Source of the DNA: Neobacillus drentensis NBRC 102427
GTDB lineage: Bacteria > Bacillota > Bacilli > Bacillales > Cytobacillaceae
Direction: 5' to 3'
DNA: 37,357 nt
Assembly: GCF_001591445.1 (NCBI RefSeq)
Contig: NZ_BCUX01000047.1
Coordinates: 1-37,357 of the forward strand
A model generated the notes under the pieces. The model saw nothing but the letters and a program-made list of their open reading frames with translations, did not search any database and was not told where the DNA came from. Positions 1 through 7,103 of the stretch are shown here, piece by piece; the stretch's first letter is position 1, and each line of letters starts with the position of its first letter. A program made the position numbers and the translations under genes.

Positions 1-2
1 CC

Positions 3-34
3 CCCGCCACTAGATTAGTGGCGGGTTTTGTTTT
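3..34 (+). terminator. Rho-independent terminator of an upstream gene
   Basis: A 10-bp perfect stem (3-12 with 16-25) closes a 3-base loop and is followed by TTTTGTTTT. It must end a plus-strand gene lying left of the window. Confidence 0.8.
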
Positions 35-144
35 AGAACAGGCAGAAATAATGTTATGATAACGATATTGCTTTACTACTGATTTGTAAAGTGAGAATTT
101 GTCTACAATACGGGTAGGATTATTAAAATTGATGGGATGAAAAG

Positions 145-1341
145 ATGAATAAAGAAGTCTGCTTAAAGGTGAAATCAAAGTTTGTAAATAAATTAAAAAG
201 TGGCTATCCGCTTATTTCTAAGGAAGCCGTCATAAATGTAGATGACTCCGTAGAAGAGGGTTCCATTGTTAAATTAGTTGACGAAAGGAACCAGTTTATT
301 GCCAAAGGCTATTTTGGTAAGCAAAATAAGGGCATTGGCTGGGTACTAAGTAACAAAGAAAATGTCTCTTTTGACCAAGAGTTTTTTGAGAAAAGCTTAA
401 AAGAAGCTATCGAGCAGAGGAAATCCTATTTTCAAAGTTCAGAAACCACTGCATTTCGGGTGTTTAATGGTGAAGGCGATGGCATCGGTGGATTAACGAT
501 CGATTATTTTGCCGGGTATTATTTGTTAACTTGGTACAGTAAGGGTATTTATCATTTTAGGGAAAGAATCATTCATGCTTTAAAGGGACTGGTTGAATTC
601 AAAGGAATTTATCAGAAAAAGCGCTTTGATGAAAAAGGGCAATATATCGAGGAAGATGATTTTGTTGCAGGTGAAAGAGGGCAGTTTCCGCTGATCGTTA
701 AAGAGAGCGGCGTCAACTTTGCTGTATATTTGAATGAAAGTGCCATGGTCGGTGTGTTCCTAGACCAACGGGATGTAAGACGCACAATTCGAGATAAATA
801 TTCAAAGGGGAAGTCAGTATTAAATACCTTCTCTTACACAGGGGCTTTTTCCGTGTTTGCCGCTTTAGGAGGAGCCACGAAAACGACAAGTGTTGATCTG
901 GCCAATCGAAGCAGGAGTAAGACGAGTGAGCAGTTTACTATTAATGGTATTGACCCTGAAACGCAGGCCATTATGGTTGAAGATGTTTTCAAGTACTTTA
1001 AATATGCCGTCAAAAAACAGGTGAAGTTTGATGTGGTCATCCTTGATCCACCAAGCTTTGCACGGTCAAAGAAATTTGTCTTTAGTGCAGAAAAGGACTA
1101 CAAGGATCTTCTAAAAGAAGCCATTTCGATTACAGAGGACAACGGAACCATTGTTGCATCCACGAATTGCAGTGCTTTTGGGATGGAAAAATTTAAAAGT
1201 TTTATTGATATTGCTTTTAAAGAATCTGGCAGCAGATACAAACTCTTGGAGCAATTTTCACTTCCCGAGGATTTCAAGACCAGCAAAAACTTTCCAGAAG
1301 GCAACTATTTAAAGGTCGTATTTATAAAAAAAATGAAATGA
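145..1341 (+). CDS. rlmI: RlmI-type class I SAM-dependent rRNA (cytosine-C5) methyltransferase
   Basis: The 398-aa protein has the layout of the RlmI/YwbD family. An N-terminal PUA-like RNA-binding domain (about 1-75) precedes a Rossmann methyltransferase domain. Visible motifs are the SAM loop NTFSYTGAFS (227-236), DPPSFARSK (301-309) and TNCS with the candidate catalytic Cys342. E. coli RlmI makes m5C1962 in 23S rRNA, and length and motif order fit that family; the exact target nucleotide in this organism is inferred. ATG 145 is the only in-frame choice that keeps the PUA domain whole. Its ribosome binding site (GATGGGA just upstream) is modest. The gene stands alone and ends in a strong hairpin terminator at 1346. 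Confidence 0.88.
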   Translation: MNKEVCLKVKSKFVNKLKSGYPLISKEAVINVDDSVEEGSIVKLVDERNQFIAKGYFGKQNKGIGWVLSNKENVSFDQEFFEKSLKEAIEQRKSYFQSSETTAFRVFNGEGDGIGGLTIDYFAGYYLLTWYSKGIYHFRERIIHALKGLVEFKGIYQKKRFDEKGQYIEEDDFVAGERGQFPLIVKESGVNFAVYLNESAMVGVFLDQRDVRRTIRDKYSKGKSVLNTFSYTGAFSVFAALGGATKTTSVDLANRSRSKTSEQFTINGIDPETQAIMVEDVFKYFKYAVKKQVKFDVVILDPPSFARSKKFVFSAEKDYKDLLKEAISITEDNGTIVASTNCSAFGMEKFKSFIDIAFKESGSRYKLLEQFSLPEDFKTSKNFPEGNYLKVVFIKKMK

Positions 1342-1345
1342 GAAC

Positions 1346-1394
1346 GGTGCCTGACACCCACAAGAAATTTAATGTGGTGTCAGGCACTTTTTTT
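1346..1394 (+). terminator. Terminator after the rRNA methyltransferase gene
   Basis: GTGCCTGACACC (1347-1358) pairs perfectly with GGTGTCAGGCAC (1376-1387), followed by a run of seven T and more T-rich sequence. The same core, GGTGTCAGGCACC, recurs inside the TetR gene at 4557. Confidence 0.9.
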
Positions 1395-1407
1395 ATTTTT
1401 AAGGGTG

Positions 1408-1434
1408 TTGTTTATCCATTTTTTGCACTATAAT
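1408..1434 (+). promoter_or_regulatory. Possible sigma-A promoter of the small membrane protein gene
   Basis: A perfect TATAAT lies at 1429-1434. The best -35 is TTGTTT at 1408-1413, but the 15-bp spacing is short. Transcription would start near 1441 and leave a leader of about 80 nt. Confidence 0.4.
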
Positions 1435-1521
1435 AGAGGGGAGATGTTCACTGAATTGTCAAAAATACACCTTGCTTTTCATACATAGATAAAAAAATAA
1501 GCAATTGTGGGGGGAATCGAT

Positions 1522-1743
1522 ATGATTAGAGCGGCTATTGCTGGTGTTGTTGGTTTTGTGCTTATTTTTATCGAGTCAATGATTGTAATGAACCTAAAAG
1601 GTCTAGAAACGATTGAATATGGCGGGTTAACTCCGTTTATAAATGTATGGGCTATGAACTTCTTTTTTGTATTTGCCATCCTTACACAGGTAACCAATTG
1701 GTACGTGAACAAGGAAAGTTTAAAAGAAGATAAGAGCTTTTAG
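1522..1743 (+). CDS. Small two-helix membrane protein of unknown function
   Basis: The 73-aa product has two clear hydrophobic segments (about 2-24 and 42-62) around a short polar loop, and a charged C-terminus ending KEDKSF. I do not recognise a family. The start is decided by the run GGGGGGA at 1509-1515, which sits 6-7 bases before ATG 1522. A GTG at 1507 in the same frame lies inside this ribosome binding site and is unlikely to be used. The gene is flanked by its own promoter-like TATAAT and a hairpin terminator, which supports a real single-gene unit. A role in the membrane is all that can be said. Confidence 0.65.
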   Translation: MIRAAIAGVVGFVLIFIESMIVMNLKGLETIEYGGLTPFINVWAMNFFFVFAILTQVTNWYVNKESLKEDKSF

Positions 1744-1763
1744 AAATCACTCATCAAATAAAT

Positions 1764-1812
1764 AAAGCGACGTCATCTGGAAGGAAGACCAGAATGGCGT
1801 CGCTTTTTGTTT
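1764..1812. terminator. Bidirectional terminator between convergent genes
   Basis: AAAGCGACG (1764-1772) pairs with CGTCGCTTT (1799-1807), extended by CTGG/CCAG with one bulge. T-rich sequence follows on the plus strand and a weaker T run on the minus strand. It lies between the plus-strand small membrane protein gene and the minus-strand doxX copy. Confidence 0.75.
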
Positions 1813-1815
1813 AGA

Positions 1816-2325
1816 TTAACCGTTTTGTTTTTCAGTTTTATTACCATTAAAAGCAGTTTTGCGAATGAATGGGATTACCCAACGGTCAAGACCGATGCGG
1901 CCTGCGTTATAGCCAGAGAAAAGAATAATTGCACCGATGAAAAGGTCTGTTGGAATATGAGATACCGTTCCTGCTAGGAAGAAAGAGAAGTTCATCACAA
2001 GACCAAAGAACATTGCAGCTGTTGTTAAGCATCCAAGAATAAGTCCAATTCCTACTAAAAATTCACCTAAAGGAACAATCGTATTAAAAATATCAACGTT
2101 TGGTAATGCAAAATGTTGTAAGAAATCTACGTACCAGCCATAAACAACGCTGCCGTCTGGTCCCTTTACTGGATTAGCAATAACCCCTTTTAAAAATCCT
2201 GAAGCATCGAACCCGCCAGATAATTTATGGAACCCGGCAGTGATCCAAGAATAACCGAGATATAAGCGAAGAACTGTTAAAATTCCTGCAGCAACTTTAT
2301 TTTGTCGTAACCAATTGACTACCAT
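1816..2325 (-). CDS. DoxX/DoxD family membrane protein, copy 1
   Basis: The 169-aa protein has about four hydrophobic helices and the DoxX-type signature (GYSWITAGFHKL near the N-terminus, then PLGEFLVG and LSHIPTDLF-like loops). DoxX proteins of Bacillus (MhqP, CatD) are linked to quinone and thiol stress; a thiosulfate:quinone oxidoreductase small subunit is the other relative. The actual substrate here is unknown. The start is ATG 2325: AAGGGG lies 8 bases upstream. A GTG at 2334 in the same frame overlaps that site and would be wrong. It is almost identical to the gene at 2802-3311, differing at only four residues. Confidence 0.85.
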   Translation of the reverse strand: MVVNWLRQNKVAAGILTVLRLYLGYSWITAGFHKLSGGFDASGFLKGVIANPVKGPDGSVVYGWYVDFLQHFALPNVDIFNTIVPLGEFLVGIGLILGCLTTAAMFFGLVMNFSFFLAGTVSHIPTDLFIGAIILFSGYNAGRIGLDRWVIPFIRKTAFNGNKTEKQNG

Positions 2326-2379
2326 GTGAAACACCCCTTGTTAAGTAAGTTTTATTATTTGTTCGTTAACTATGTTTTT

Positions 2380-2404
2380 ACTATATCAAACTTATTTTGA
2401 AGTT
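2380..2404 (-). promoter_or_regulatory. Promoter and operator-like palindrome of doxX copy 1
   Basis: Read on the minus strand, an AACTT-N6-AAGTT inverted repeat (2389-2404) lies just upstream of the -10 candidate TATAGT (2380-2385). No good -35 is visible. The block is conserved in front of copy 2, while the surrounding spacer has drifted. A regulator of the MarR/DUF24 type is a guess only. Confidence 0.45.
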
Positions 2405-2480
2405 AGGGTGAATTGTTTGCTAATTCACATATTCGTAAAAAAGATTTGAACAAATTTCAAACGAATACAAAATTCTTCAT

Positions 2481-2729
2481 CCTGTTGCTAAGACAATCCG
2501 TAAGCGACAGGTATGAAGGACAAATCTCTTGATCTAGCGAGGACTATTGTCTTTCATCCCGCTTATGAAGGACAAATTTATTGGTCCAGTGAAGACTATT
2601 GTCTTTCATCCCGCTTATGAAGGACAAATCGCTTGCTCCAGTGAAGACTATTGTCTTTCATCCCGCTTATGAAGGACAAATACCTTGCTCCAATGAAAAC
2701 TTATGTCTTTCATCCCGCTTCTAAAGAAC
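2481..2729. repeat. 52-bp tandem repeat array of palindromes between the doxX copies
   Basis: The unit start TATGAAGGACAAAT occurs at 2512, 2564, 2616 and 2668, an exact 52-bp period. At each junction TTGTCTTTCAT, a 7-base loop (CCCGCTT) and ATGAAGGACAA form an 11-bp hairpin with one G-U pair (cores 2549-2573, 2601-2625, 2653-2677). A degenerate unit precedes the array (CCTGTTGCT / AGCGACAGG at 2481-2511) and another follows it (2705-2729). The 22-bp linker is partly conserved (TTGNTCCAGTGAAGACTA). I see no ORF in the array. Confidence 0.85.
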
Positions 2730-2739
2730 TTTCCCGGAT

Positions 2740-2793
2740 AAAAAAATAGAGCGTCTCTGATTCCAACTTAGAACCTGGAATCAGAGACGCTCT
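2740..2793 (-). terminator. Terminator of doxX copy 2
   Basis: A perfect 18-bp stem (2748-2765 with 2776-2793) with a 10-base loop is followed on the minus strand by TATTTTTT (2740-2747). Confidence 0.9.
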
Positions 2794-2801
2794 TGTTTGA
2801 A

Positions 2802-3311
2802 TTAACCGTTTTGTTTTACAGTTTTATTACCATTAAAAGCAGTTTTGCGAATGAATGGGATTACCCAACGGTCAAGACCGATGCGGCCTGCGTTATAACC
2901 AGAGAAAAGAATAATTGCTCCGATGAAAAGATCTGTTGGAATATGAGATACAGTACCTGCTAAGAAGAAAGAGAAGTTCATCACAAGACCAAAGAACATT
3001 GCAGCTGTTGTTAAGCATCCAAGAATAAGTCCAAGTCCTACTAAAAATTCACCTAAAGGAACAATCGTATTAAAAATATCTACGTTTGGTAATGCAAAAT
3101 GTTGTAAGAAATCTACGTACCAGCCATAAACAACGCTGCCATCTGGCCCTTTTACTGGATTAGCAATAACCCCTTTTAAAAATCCTGAAGCATCGAACCC
3201 GCCCGTTAATTTGTGGAACCCAGCTGTTATCCAAGAATAACCGATATATAAGCGAAGAACTGTTAAAATTCCTGCAGCAACTTTATTTTGTCGTAACCAA
3301 TTGACTACCAT
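2802..3311 (-). CDS. DoxX/DoxD family membrane protein, copy 2
   Basis: This 169-aa protein differs from copy 1 at four conservative or tail positions (L to I, S to T and I to L in the body; E to V near the C-terminus). Topology and motifs are the same. ATG 3311 is chosen because GGGAG lies 8 bases upstream. The roughly 110 bases upstream are also shared with copy 1, so the duplicated segment included the promoter. The copies are direct repeats offset by 986 bp. Whether both are expressed alike cannot be judged, but the coding parts have stayed more similar than the upstream DNA. Confidence 0.85.
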   Translation of the reverse strand: MVVNWLRQNKVAAGILTVLRLYIGYSWITAGFHKLTGGFDASGFLKGVIANPVKGPDGSVVYGWYVDFLQHFALPNVDIFNTIVPLGEFLVGLGLILGCLTTAAMFFGLVMNFSFFLAGTVSHIPTDLFIGAIILFSGYNAGRIGLDRWVIPFIRKTAFNGNKTVKQNG

Positions 3312-3366
3312 GTGAAACACTCCCTATTTAAGTAAGTTTTTTTGTTTGTTCGTTAACTACATTCTT

Positions 3367-3391
3367 ACTATATCAAACTTATTTTGAAGTT
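3367..3391 (-). promoter_or_regulatory. Promoter and operator-like palindrome of doxX copy 2
   Basis: It has the same arrangement as copy 1: AACTT-N6-AAGTT (3376-3391) next to a -10 candidate TATAGT (3367-3372) on the minus strand. Confidence 0.45.
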
Positions 3392-3538
3392 AGGGTAAAT
3401 TGTTCACCATTTCACATTTCTGTAATAAAGATGTGAACATTTTATTAACGGGGTTTTAGGCTCCATCATTCGCTACTTTTGGAAAGAGTGATGAATATAT
3501 ATTTGTAAGAAGAAATTACATTTTTTACAAAAAAAGGC

Positions 3539-3586
3539 TTGATAAAACTAATACCATTAGTTAATATAAAACTAATGGTATTAGTT
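3539..3586 (+). promoter_or_regulatory. Promoter with two palindromic TetR-type operators
   Basis: TTGATA (3539-3544), a 17-bp spacer and TAATAT (3562-3567) form a sigma-A promoter. Two 17-bp palindromes, AACTAATACCATTAGTT (3546-3562) and AACTAATGGTATTAGTT (3570-3586), lie over the spacer and over the transcription start. They are 24 bp apart centre to centre and are inverted copies of one another. The TetR gene two positions downstream is the obvious candidate ligand, giving autoregulation. Confidence 0.8.
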
Positions 3587-3603
3587 AAAAGGAGATGGAA
3601 ACT

Positions 3604-4311
3604 GTGAGGATGATTAAACAGGGGTACTTGTATCAAGTTACGTTCATGGCAAATATTTTCCCGGTTAACTGTTATTTGGTGGAGGAAGAGGATGGGGTAA
3701 CGTTAATTGATGCAGCGCTTGGTTTTTGTACAAAGGGGATAATGAAGGCAGCGGATACGATTGGAAAGCCGATTACCAAAATTGTGCTCACGCATGCTCA
3801 TGAAGACCATGTGGGCGCACTGGATTCCATCAAAGAATTACTGCCAGATTTACCGGTGTATATTTCTATTCGTGACCACAGACTAATGAATGGAGATCGA
3901 TCCCTTGATCCTCATGAGGCACAAACCCCGATTAAAGGCGGTGTGCCAAAAAAATTAAGAACGCGAGCCAATATATTATTGAAAGAAGGCGACCTGATTG
4001 GTTCCTTAACAGCGATCGAAACGCCGGGGCACACACCAGGCTCGATGTCATTTTTAGATTTGCGCACAAATGCATTGATTGCTGGAGATGCCTTTCAAAC
4101 ACGAGGTGGAATCGCTGTTGCAGGGGATATGAAGCCGTTGTTTCCATTCCCGTCCTTTGGCACATGGAGTAAGGAAACCGCATGGACGAGTGCACAGAAA
4201 TTAGTGAATTATCAACCCGAATTACTTGCGGTTGGTCACGGAGAAATCATGATAAATCCAGTAAACGCAATGGAACGTGCAATCAAAAATCTGGAACGAA
4301 AAATAGGATAG
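3604..4311 (+). CDS. MBL-fold metallo-hydrolase
   Basis: The 235-aa protein carries the metallo-beta-lactamase metal motif THAHEDH (about 63-69), GHTPG with the next His ligand (about 143), the bridging Asp in AGDAF (about 162) and the last His in VGHGE (about 212). Family members hydrolyse thioesters, lactones and similar esters using two zinc ions; this substrate is not predictable. The start is taken as GTG 3604, nine bases after AAAGGAG. ATG 3595 lies directly against that site and ATG 3610 is rather far. It is the first gene of a two-gene operon with the TetR regulator, under the double operator at 3546-3586. Confidence 0.85.
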   Translation: MRMIKQGYLYQVTFMANIFPVNCYLVEEEDGVTLIDAALGFCTKGIMKAADTIGKPITKIVLTHAHEDHVGALDSIKELLPDLPVYISIRDHRLMNGDRSLDPHEAQTPIKGGVPKKLRTRANILLKEGDLIGSLTAIETPGHTPGSMSFLDLRTNALIAGDAFQTRGGIAVAGDMKPLFPFPSFGTWSKETAWTSAQKLVNYQPELLAVGHGEIMINPVNAMERAIKNLERKIG

Positions 4312-4323
4312 GGAGTAATTTAT

Positions 4324-4911
4324 ATGTCACCAAGACCAAAAATCGGTCTCGATATCTCATTTATAATAGAAGCAGCGGGAGAAATTGCCGACCAATATGG
4401 GGTGCAGGAAGTTACCTTAGCAAGCTTGGCGAAGAAAATTGGGATTCGCCCGCCATCTTTATATAATCATTTTGATGGACTCCCTGGTTTAAGGAAGAAA
4501 TTAGCTATTTACGGAATTGATAAACTTTATGAGGTAATGGCAGATGCAGCGATTGGGGTGTCAGGCACCGAAGCTGTGATTGCGGTAAGTCAGGCTTATG
4601 TGAATTTTGCCCGTAAGCATCCAGGGATTTATGAGGCGACGTTACTCGCCCCGGACCCAGAAGATGTGGATGTGCAGAGGGCAGGGGCGAAAATCGTTGA
4701 TCTTTCTGTCCGCGTTTTGCAGGCCTATCATTTGGAAGGGGAGCATGCCCTCCATGCGGTCAGGGGTCTGCGCAGTATTTTACATGGATTTTCTGCTTTA
4801 GAGCAAAAAGGCGGCTTTAAGATGGCGTTGGATTTGAATGAAAGTTTGCTGATTATCCTTAAGGCATTTCTTGCGGGGATAGGGCAGAGGGATAGATTAA
4901 TGGAAGGTTAG
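4324..4911 (+). CDS. TetR/AcrR family transcriptional regulator (WHG-domain type)
   Basis: The 195-aa protein has an N-terminal helix-turn-helix (about 10-56; ASLAKKIGIRPPSLYNHF is the recognition region) and a C-terminal ligand domain that contains an LHGF segment typical of the WHG subgroup. It starts 12 bases after the MBL gene with GGGAG well placed, so the two are cotranscribed. It most likely represses its own operon through the palindromes at 3546-3586 and is released by a small molecule that the hydrolase degrades or detoxifies; this is inference. The codons around residue 80 contain the 13-mer GGTGTCAGGCACC, also found in the terminator at 1346. Confidence 0.88.
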   Translation: MSPRPKIGLDISFIIEAAGEIADQYGVQEVTLASLAKKIGIRPPSLYNHFDGLPGLRKKLAIYGIDKLYEVMADAAIGVSGTEAVIAVSQAYVNFARKHPGIYEATLLAPDPEDVDVQRAGAKIVDLSVRVLQAYHLEGEHALHAVRGLRSILHGFSALEQKGGFKMALDLNESLLIILKAFLAGIGQRDRLMEG

Positions 4912-4919
4912 TAGTTGCT

Positions 4920-5000
4920 AATGTGGGGAAGGAGCACAGTGACCGCTCACAAGGAAAAATTCTGTCCGCGGTCACTCGCCGCTCCTTTAGGATTCACATT
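4920..5000. repeat. 81-bp imperfect hairpin element
   Basis: Nested inverted pairs are AATGTG/CACATT (4920-4925, 4995-5000), GGAGC/GCTCC (4931-4935, 4981-4985) and AGTGACCGC/GCGGTCACT (4938-4946, 4968-4976). There is no U run, so it is a weak terminator at best. It looks like a dispersed palindromic repeat and fills the gap after the TetR gene. Confidence 0.6.
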
Positions 5001-5037
5001 AAGGTACATTTTGGAGATAGAGTCCGATGGCAAGCTT

Positions 5038-5046
5038 TGGTATAAT
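5038..5046 (+). promoter_or_regulatory. Extended -10 promoter of the exonuclease gene
   Basis: TGGTATAAT (TG-N-TATAAT) lies 33 bases before the start codon. No -35 element is convincing, as is usual for extended -10 promoters. Confidence 0.5.
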
Positions 5047-5078
5047 GGGATAAAGTTCAGTGTTAAGGGATGATCAAG

Positions 5079-5684
5079 ATGAGTTCAGAAAAATTGGGTT
5101 TGGTATTGGATGTTGAGACAACTGGTTTAGGGCCTACCAAGGATGAAGTAATTGAGCTTGCCTTAAAATTATTTTCCTATCGAGCAGATACCGGTGAAGT
5201 TATCGATATTATCGAGGAAGACTCCTTTTTGCGTGAGCCACTTTCCCGTTCAGCAAGGAATAATTATGACACAGCTTACCGAGTTCATGGCATCCCATAT
5301 GAGTTGGTTCAAGGGAAAAGCTTTTATGATGTAAAAATTAAAACGTATTTCCATCGTGCTGATTCGGTCTTCGCACATAATGCCTCCTTCGACCGAAGCT
5401 TTCTTTATCACATGTATCCAGAAGTCAACGATTTGAAGTGGTATTGTACGATGAGAAACATCCCATGGAAAAACTACGGCTTTCCCAATGGAAAATTATT
5501 GACCCTATTACAAGCACACAACATTACAAATTATCAAACACATAGAGCACTAGATGATATTACATACTTGTTGGAGTTGCTTAAGAAAACAAGTCCGAAT
5601 GGTAACTTTTATCTTCAAGAAGTGCTAGAAAAGTCACCGATGAGAAAATATCAACCAACAGTTTCACGTACAAAAATGGGTTAA
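5079..5684 (+). CDS. DEDDh-family 3'-5' exonuclease (DnaQ-like)
   Basis: The 201-aa protein has the three exonuclease motifs: LDVETTGL with Asp11 and Glu13 (Exo I), HNASFDR with Asp105 (Exo II), and HRALDD with His155 and Asp160 (Exo III epsilon). These bind two metal ions and the attacking water. It matches the stand-alone RNase T/epsilon-type exonucleases; whether DNA or RNA is the substrate cannot be read from sequence. The start is ATG 5079, nine bases after AAGGG. The in-frame ATG 5070 overlaps the ribosome binding site. The C-terminal tail after residue 170 is basic and probably contacts nucleic acid. Confidence 0.85.
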   Translation: MSSEKLGLVLDVETTGLGPTKDEVIELALKLFSYRADTGEVIDIIEEDSFLREPLSRSARNNYDTAYRVHGIPYELVQGKSFYDVKIKTYFHRADSVFAHNASFDRSFLYHMYPEVNDLKWYCTMRNIPWKNYGFPNGKLLTLLQAHNITNYQTHRALDDITYLLELLKKTSPNGNFYLQEVLEKSPMRKYQPTVSRTKMG

Positions 5685-5718
5685 AAAACTAATCAAACGT
5701 TTGATTAGTTTTTTTTAT
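5684..5718 (+). terminator. Terminator of the exonuclease gene
   Basis: ACTAATCAAACGTTTGATTAGT is a near-perfect palindrome flanked by an A run and a run of nine T, starting at the stop codon. Confidence 0.85.
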
Positions 5719-5721
5719 AGA

Positions 5722-5754
5722 TAGAAAAAAGCCCGGCAACATATGGACCGGGCT
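5722..5754 (-). terminator. Terminator of the VOC-family gene
   Basis: On the minus strand AGCCCGG, an 11-base loop and CCGGGCT (5730-5754) are followed by a run of T. Confidence 0.85.
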
Positions 5755-5783
5755 AAATTGCATGCATCTAGTATGTAAAAATT

Positions 5784-6212
5784 CTATTGTCTGCCTTCAG
5801 TGAATATTTGGAAGGTTATCCCAAATTTATCTAAAACGCTGCCGTATGCAGGGCTGAAAAACGTTTCTTGAAGTGGCATAGTCACTTGCCCGCCTTCTTG
5901 TAAGGCCTCAAAGAATTTATGTGCTTGGTCTGCGTCGTTCGTTGAAATACAGATGGTCACTTGATTTCCACTTTGATGTGGTTGGCCAGGGAAGGTATCA
6001 GAAAACATTAATTCAGTTTCGCCCACTTTAATGGTCGCATGACTTATACGATCTTTTGCTTCGGCAGGTAGTGGGAAATCCGGATTTCCTGGCATTTCTC
6101 CGAAAGATTGAGAAAAAAGAACTTGTGCATCTAAAGCCTTTTCATAAAATTGAATAGCTTCCTTGGCATTTCCATTCATCACAAAATAGGGAATCAAACG
6201 TAACGTCATCAT
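5784..6212 (-). CDS. VOC-family protein (PhnB/YjdN-like, glyoxalase fold)
   Basis: The 142-aa protein begins LRLIPYFVMNGNAKEAIQFYEKAL, typical of the PhnB-like branch of the vicinal-oxygen-chelate superfamily, and ends with the usual DKFGITFQIF strand. Paired beta-alpha-beta-beta-beta modules form a metal or ligand pocket, but members of this branch mostly have no proven reaction. ATG 6212 (or ATG 6209 directly after it) follows AGGAGAG at a good distance; the open frame reaches back to 6281 without a ribosome binding site. It is a single gene with its own terminator. Confidence 0.82.
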   Translation of the reverse strand: MMTLRLIPYFVMNGNAKEAIQFYEKALDAQVLFSQSFGEMPGNPDFPLPAEAKDRISHATIKVGETELMFSDTFPGQPHQSGNQVTICISTNDADQAHKFFEALQEGGQVTMPLQETFFSPAYGSVLDKFGITFQIFTEGRQ

Positions 6213-6350
6213 AAATCTCTCCTCAGTTTTAAAGTTTTTTTGATATCCTCGGTTGGGTATAAGTTTGGACAGGCTGTTCAATATGTCCCACTTCTTATTA
6301 TTACCGATATTCCTATTATAAAACGAAGAACAAATGTTCGCAACAGAAAG

Positions 6351-6386
6351 ATGAGCCCACGGGAAAATATCTTCCTATGGGCTCAT
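6351..6386 (-). terminator. Terminator-like hairpin after the DinB-family gene
   Basis: ATGAGCCCA (6351-6359) pairs with TGGGCTCAT (6378-6386), with further pairing in the loop. The T run on the minus strand is short (CTTTCTG). Confidence 0.6.
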
Positions 6387-6392
6387 TTAAGT

Positions 6393-6917
6393 TTAGTTTA
6401 ATATTGAAAGGTATTTTTCAGTAATTATCTTAAAATGATGGAGAGCGTGACCGGCGATAATGTAGGCAATGGCACGGGCTGTGACTTCCGTGTTATTGGC
6501 AAAGCCAATATTTGCCCAGGCCACATCCGGCAAATTTTGAATTAACGTTAGGGTAGCCTTTCTCGTCGCAATGAAGTCTTCGAGAATATTTTTAATTGGC
6601 AGTATATTAACTTGCGAACCTTGGACATAATCATTTTCGTCAAAACCAGCCAAAGCCGTTTGGTCACCACGACCAACTCGGAGTAAGCGGTAGCTCATAA
6701 TTCTCTCAGTATCTGCCATATGGCCAAGGACTTCTTTGATGCTCCACTTATTATCGGCATAACGAAAAAGGACATCCTCTTCCGATAACGACTCAAAAAG
6801 CTCAATCGTCTTTACCAAAGTCTCTTTCAAAAGTGTTAATAAATCACCTTCTGGAACTAAGTTCACATACGGTTTGTAATACTCTGGGTATTCACTTGCT
6901 AAAGGACGTTGCGGCAT
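6393..6917 (-). CDS. DinB-family (DinB_2) putative metal-dependent protein
   Basis: The 174-aa four-helix protein shows the DinB three-histidine metal site: His66 in LGHMADTER, and His157 and His161 in AGHALHHFK. Relatives include damage-inducible DinB proteins and thiol-dependent transferases such as BstA/YfiT, so bacillithiol-dependent chemistry is possible but unproven. The start ATG 6917 is preceded by AGGAGA at 7 bases. It stands alone, with about 190 bases to the terminator of the queT unit upstream; the intervening sequence holds no ORF I can support. Confidence 0.85.
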   Translation of the reverse strand: MPQRPLASEYPEYYKPYVNLVPEGDLLTLLKETLVKTIELFESLSEEDVLFRYADNKWSIKEVLGHMADTERIMSYRLLRVGRGDQTALAGFDENDYVQGSQVNILPIKNILEDFIATRKATLTLIQNLPDVAWANIGFANNTEVTARAIAYIIAGHALHHFKIITEKYLSILN

Positions 6918-7058
6918 ATGATTTTCTCCTCTCTACTCTCAGAATTACTGACGCTAACAACTCCAATCCTACCATAATTTTCATAATAATCGAATCGATT
7001 TATTTGCATTTTCCCCTTGTAATAGTTAAAAAGGTCTTCTACATATAACATAAAACAT

Positions 7059-7096
7059 AAAAAAGGGCTGCTGTATTCATTAATAACAGCAACCCT
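7059..7096 (-). terminator. Terminator of queT
   Basis: On the minus strand AGGGTTGCTGT pairs with ACAGCAGCCCT (one G-U pair) and is followed by TTTTTTATG. Confidence 0.85.
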
Positions 7097-7103
7097 AATA
7101 TGA

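Noticed and set aside
2512..2729. 52-bp repeats as a CRISPR array
   Set aside because: The whole 52-bp unit is repeated including the linker, there are no distinct spacers of constant length, and no cas genes are near.
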